A DNA stretch of 64,000 nt from Pseudomonadota bacterium. Its GTDB lineage: Bacteria > Pseudomonadota > Gammaproteobacteria > Burkholderiales > Chitinibacteraceae. Location of the stretch: positions 1 through 64,000 of the forward strand of contig JAPLQI010000012.1 of NCBI GenBank assembly GCA_026399755.1, written 5' to 3'. The notes beneath the pieces were generated by a model that saw only the letters and a program-made list of their open reading frames with translations, was not told where the DNA came from and searched no databases. Both the position numbers and the translations under genes were made by a program. Shown piece by piece: positions 62,861-64,000 of this stretch. Every line of letters begins with the position of its first letter. Positions within the stretch are counted from its first letter, which is position 1.

Positions 62861-62888
62861 TTGACATTAATTATTTGATAAGTAAAAT
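62861..62888 (+). promoter_or_regulatory. Sigma-70-like promoter of the magnesium locus
   Basis: TTGACA (62861-62866) and TAAAAT (62883-62888) are separated by 16 bp in an AT-rich region, near consensus for sigma-70. Transcription would start around 62895, giving a leader of about 250 bases before the first gene. No binding site for a known regulator such as PhoP was recognised. Confidence 0.65.
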
Positions 62889-62894
62889 GCGCTG

Positions 62895-63145
62895 CATATT
62901 AACTATCTAAGAGGCTGTCCTGTGGACAACGACGGATGTAATCGATCTGTGTTGGTAACCGCGGTATAGCAGGATAACGTAGATTCAATCTGCCATATCC
63001 TGCTACGCAGGGTGTGGTGTCTTTGTGCTCCCCACTCATCTAACCATTACATAACAAGCAGCAACTTGCTGCGTATTGTTATGCCTATGGCTGGGTTTCA
63101 TCCTTATTGATATCAATCGTCCTCCCTTTTTTTTTGGAGGCTAGA
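62895..63145 (+). promoter_or_regulatory. Long structured 5' leader, possible metal-responsive element
   Basis: Two clear hairpins lie in this leader. TAGCAGGATA (62967-62976) pairs with TATCCTGCTA (62996-63005). ATAACAAGCAGC (63051-63062) pairs with GCTGC then TTGTTAT (63068-63072 and 63076-63082). A third, CCTCC/GGAGG, covers the ribosome-binding site. A nine-codon ORF with two prolines (63081-63110) has no good ribosome-binding site. I could not match the leader to the M-box, yybP-ykoY or other known metal riboswitches. The regulatory role is inferred from length, structure and the Mg-transport genes downstream. Confidence 0.5.
63121..63140 (+). promoter_or_regulatory. Hairpin hiding the ribosome-binding site of the MgtC-CTD-like gene
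   Basis: CCTCC (63121-63125) can pair with GGAGG (63136-63140) across a C and nine T residues. GGAGG is the Shine-Dalgarno sequence of the gene starting at 63146, five bases upstream of its ATG. The stem alone would be weak, so opening or closing could depend on folding of the upstream leader or on a ligand. Confidence 0.55.
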
Positions 63146-63487
63146 ATGCATTTTCTAAAACGACTTATCATCGCCATACGGGGCGCGCATGCCCGTGAAA
63201 TTAATCACTCACAGTATTTTTTAAATATCAGCAGCTCTGAATCAACGATTAGTGATCTGCGTAAGATGCTGATTCACAAACTAAATCTTCTTGGTTTTCA
63301 GGCCCAGCAGCTAAAGATCTTTCGCCAGCCCGAAGGCATGTTTTGCTTGTCGGTGTTGCTGAATTTATCGGCAGACTTGCGCCAAAGTTTTATCCAGATG
63401 GCCATCGGCTTAAGCCAGCATCAAGATGTGCGCCATATTCAGTGGGGGCTGAGAAGCAATAAACCTCGCCTGCGTAAAGCAAGCTAA
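63146..63487 (+). CDS. Small protein resembling the MgtC C-terminal (ACT-like) domain
   Basis: The 113-residue soluble protein starts at ATG 63146 behind GGAGG. It has an N-terminal basic helix, then a beta-alpha-beta pattern (ISSSESTISDLRKMLIHKLN, FRQPEGMFCLSVLLNLSADL) ending LSQHQDVRHIQWGL. The last part resembles the end of MgtC proteins (a helix, then LEPGVxxISWxV), and the overall size fits the MgtC cytoplasmic ACT-like domain without its membrane part. This is by-eye similarity. Placement 339 bp before an MgtA/B-type ATPase gene supports a role in Mg2+ stress. A separate domain of this kind is unusual. Confidence 0.55.
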   Translation: MHFLKRLIIAIRGAHAREINHSQYFLNISSSESTISDLRKMLIHKLNLLGFQAQQLKIFRQPEGMFCLSVLLNLSADLRQSFIQMAIGLSQHQDVRHIQWGLRSNKPRLRKAS

Positions 63488-63545
63488 ATATGCCGCATAT
63501 ATATATTTAATCATTAATGGCGAATGCTTAATTAATTAAGCTGTC

Positions 63546-63638
63546 ATGCCCATTATTAATCCATTTAAATCTGGAGAGGAATCTGCTCGCCCAGAATATT
63601 TAAATATTTTTCAACCTAACCATATATTTAGTTTTTAA
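63546..63638 (+). CDS. Possible short upstream ORF, 30 codons, in the Mg-ATPase leader
   Basis: ATG 63546 to TAA 63638 encodes 30 residues starting MPIINPFKSGEESARPEYLN, with four Pro codons. The ribosome-binding site is weak. Proline-containing leader peptides control mgtA and mgtCBR in Salmonella, so it is listed as a candidate, not an established gene. Confidence 0.3.
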   Translation: MPIINPFKSGEESARPEYLNIFQPNHIFSF

Positions 63639-63665
63639 ATAGCGAAACTAAATAAGGACTCCAAA

Positions 63666-63779
63666 ATGCCAGACGAACCGATATTGCTCGCTGAGTTGCC
63701 ATTGGGTAATTCAGCGGGCCAATTAAATCTATTACTTTCTCAGCGCCCCGCCAGCGCGAAAGGGGATTGCTTTGCCTAA
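63666..63779 (+). CDS. Short ORF, 37 codons, directly upstream of the Mg-ATPase gene
   Basis: ATG 63666 to TAA 63779 encodes 37 residues starting MPDEPILLAELPLGNSAGQL, behind a good AAGGA ribosome-binding site at about 8 bp. Pro codons lie at positions 2, 5 and 12. It ends 46 bp before the ATPase start. It could be a leader peptide that senses translation speed under low Mg2+, as MgtL does, or a small protein of its own. No homology is visible. Confidence 0.5.
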   Translation: MPDEPILLAELPLGNSAGQLNLLLSQRPASAKGDCFA

Positions 63780-63825
63780 ATAAATGCAATGCACCCTCCT
63801 GAGCACTGGCGAACAGGAATTACCT

Positions 63826-64000
63826 ATGACCCATATCGATCACGCCGCCAGCCAGCAGCCAAAAATAAATGCTCTCAGCGACGCTGCCGCAGCTGAACTA
63901 CTCAAAACTAACGGCCTCAACGAAGTCGCGCACGACAAACCGCCTCACGCCCTCGTCCAGCTCTATCTCGCCTTTAAAAATCCCTTTGTTATGGTGCTTT
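63826..64000 (+). CDS. mgtA: Magnesium-transporting P-type ATPase (MgtA/MgtB), 5' end only
   Basis: From ATG 63826, behind AGGAA, 58 residues are visible before the window ends. They include AAAAELLKTNGLNEVAHDKP and PHALVQLYLAFKNPF, which match the cytoplasmic N-terminal segment of MgtA/MgtB and related P-type ATPases (the GLNEvxxxkpp..lvqlllaFkNPF pattern) just before the first membrane helix. Catalytic motifs (DKTGT, TGES) would lie to the right of the window and cannot be seen. MgtA and MgtB cannot be told apart here. It imports Mg2+ under scarcity. Confidence 0.75.
   Translation, partial: MTHIDHAASQQPKINALSDAAAAELLKTNGLNEVAHDKPPHALVQLYLAFKNPFVMVL

Noticed and set aside
62895-63145. M-box or yybP-ykoY riboswitch upstream of the Mg locus
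   Set aside because: The conserved core sequences of these classes could not be found by eye, so no known riboswitch class is claimed.

Overview
The window looks like chromosomal DNA of a betaproteobacterium of the order Neisseriales (Chromobacteriaceae-like, for example Iodobacter or a relative). This is inferred from gene content and order: kdsD-kdsC-lptC-lptA-lptB-rpoN-hpf-ptsN-hprK-rapZ, petABC-sspA-sspB, dciA next to an M23 peptidase and secA, and mlaFEDCB-mlaA-ABC pair-ibaG-murA-hisG. The genus cannot be fixed from the sequence alone. I saw no rRNA, tRNA, CRISPR array, prophage or intact insertion sequence.

Layout. 1-5.7 kb: an SGNH hydrolase cut by the left edge, two GNAT acetyltransferases, a small zinc-ribbon membrane protein, a PH-domain membrane protein lying between two copies of a glycosyltransferase 3' end (one decayed), the intact glycosyltransferase, and ubiX. 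5.9-14.4 kb (minus strand): a Gx-transporter/NusG-II pair, rapZ, hprK, ptsN, hpf, rpoN, lptB, lptA, lptC, kdsC and kdsD. These link nitrogen-PTS signalling, sigma-54 and LPS transport/Kdo synthesis. 14.5-23.4 kb: a CPA2 antiporter, an HtrA protease, a NIF3 protein, a lipoprotein, the cytochrome bc1 operon petABC, sspA and sspB. 23.6-33.7 kb: an S9 peptidase, an ABC pair of unknown substrate, rsmB, a DUF3108 protein, purN, purM and hda. 33.7-38.8 kb: a lone prepilin, dciA, an M23 peptidase and secA. 39.3-52.6 kb (minus strand): an MSHA-like type IV pilus assembly locus (mshM-L-N-E-G-I-J-K, a PilX/GspK-like protein and a prepilin), interrupted by an unrelated ribbon-helix-helix-like gene. 53.1-62.2 kb: the Mla phospholipid transport genes, YadGH-type ABC exporter, ibaG, murA, a DUF4870 protein and hisG. 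62.9-64 kb: a probable magnesium locus with a consensus promoter, a structured leader, a small MgtC C-terminal-domain-like protein, two short ORFs and the start of an MgtA/B P-type ATPase.

Intergenic spaces are rich in repeats. Four copies (one divergent) of a roughly 250-310 bp GC-rich element lie at 16.6, 38.9, 60.8 and 62.3 kb. About nine 20-75 bp palindromes are built on GTAGGGCGGGT arms, some intact and some decayed. There are also GTAGGTTGGGC palindromes, one REP-like palindrome with CGTAGGAGCGGC arms, and a 159 bp MITE-like inverted repeat just upstream of secA. Three small gene-end duplications are readable: a glycosyltransferase 3' end, a prepilin 5' end and an ABC-ATPase 5' end. Two of them leave tiny ORFs whose stop codon overlaps the next start.

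The most interesting candidate for an undescribed system is the right-edge magnesium locus. It has a Shine-Dalgarno-sequestering hairpin, a separate MgtC-CTD-like protein and two ORFs before the pump gene. Next are the GC-rich repeat family and the duplicated start regions.
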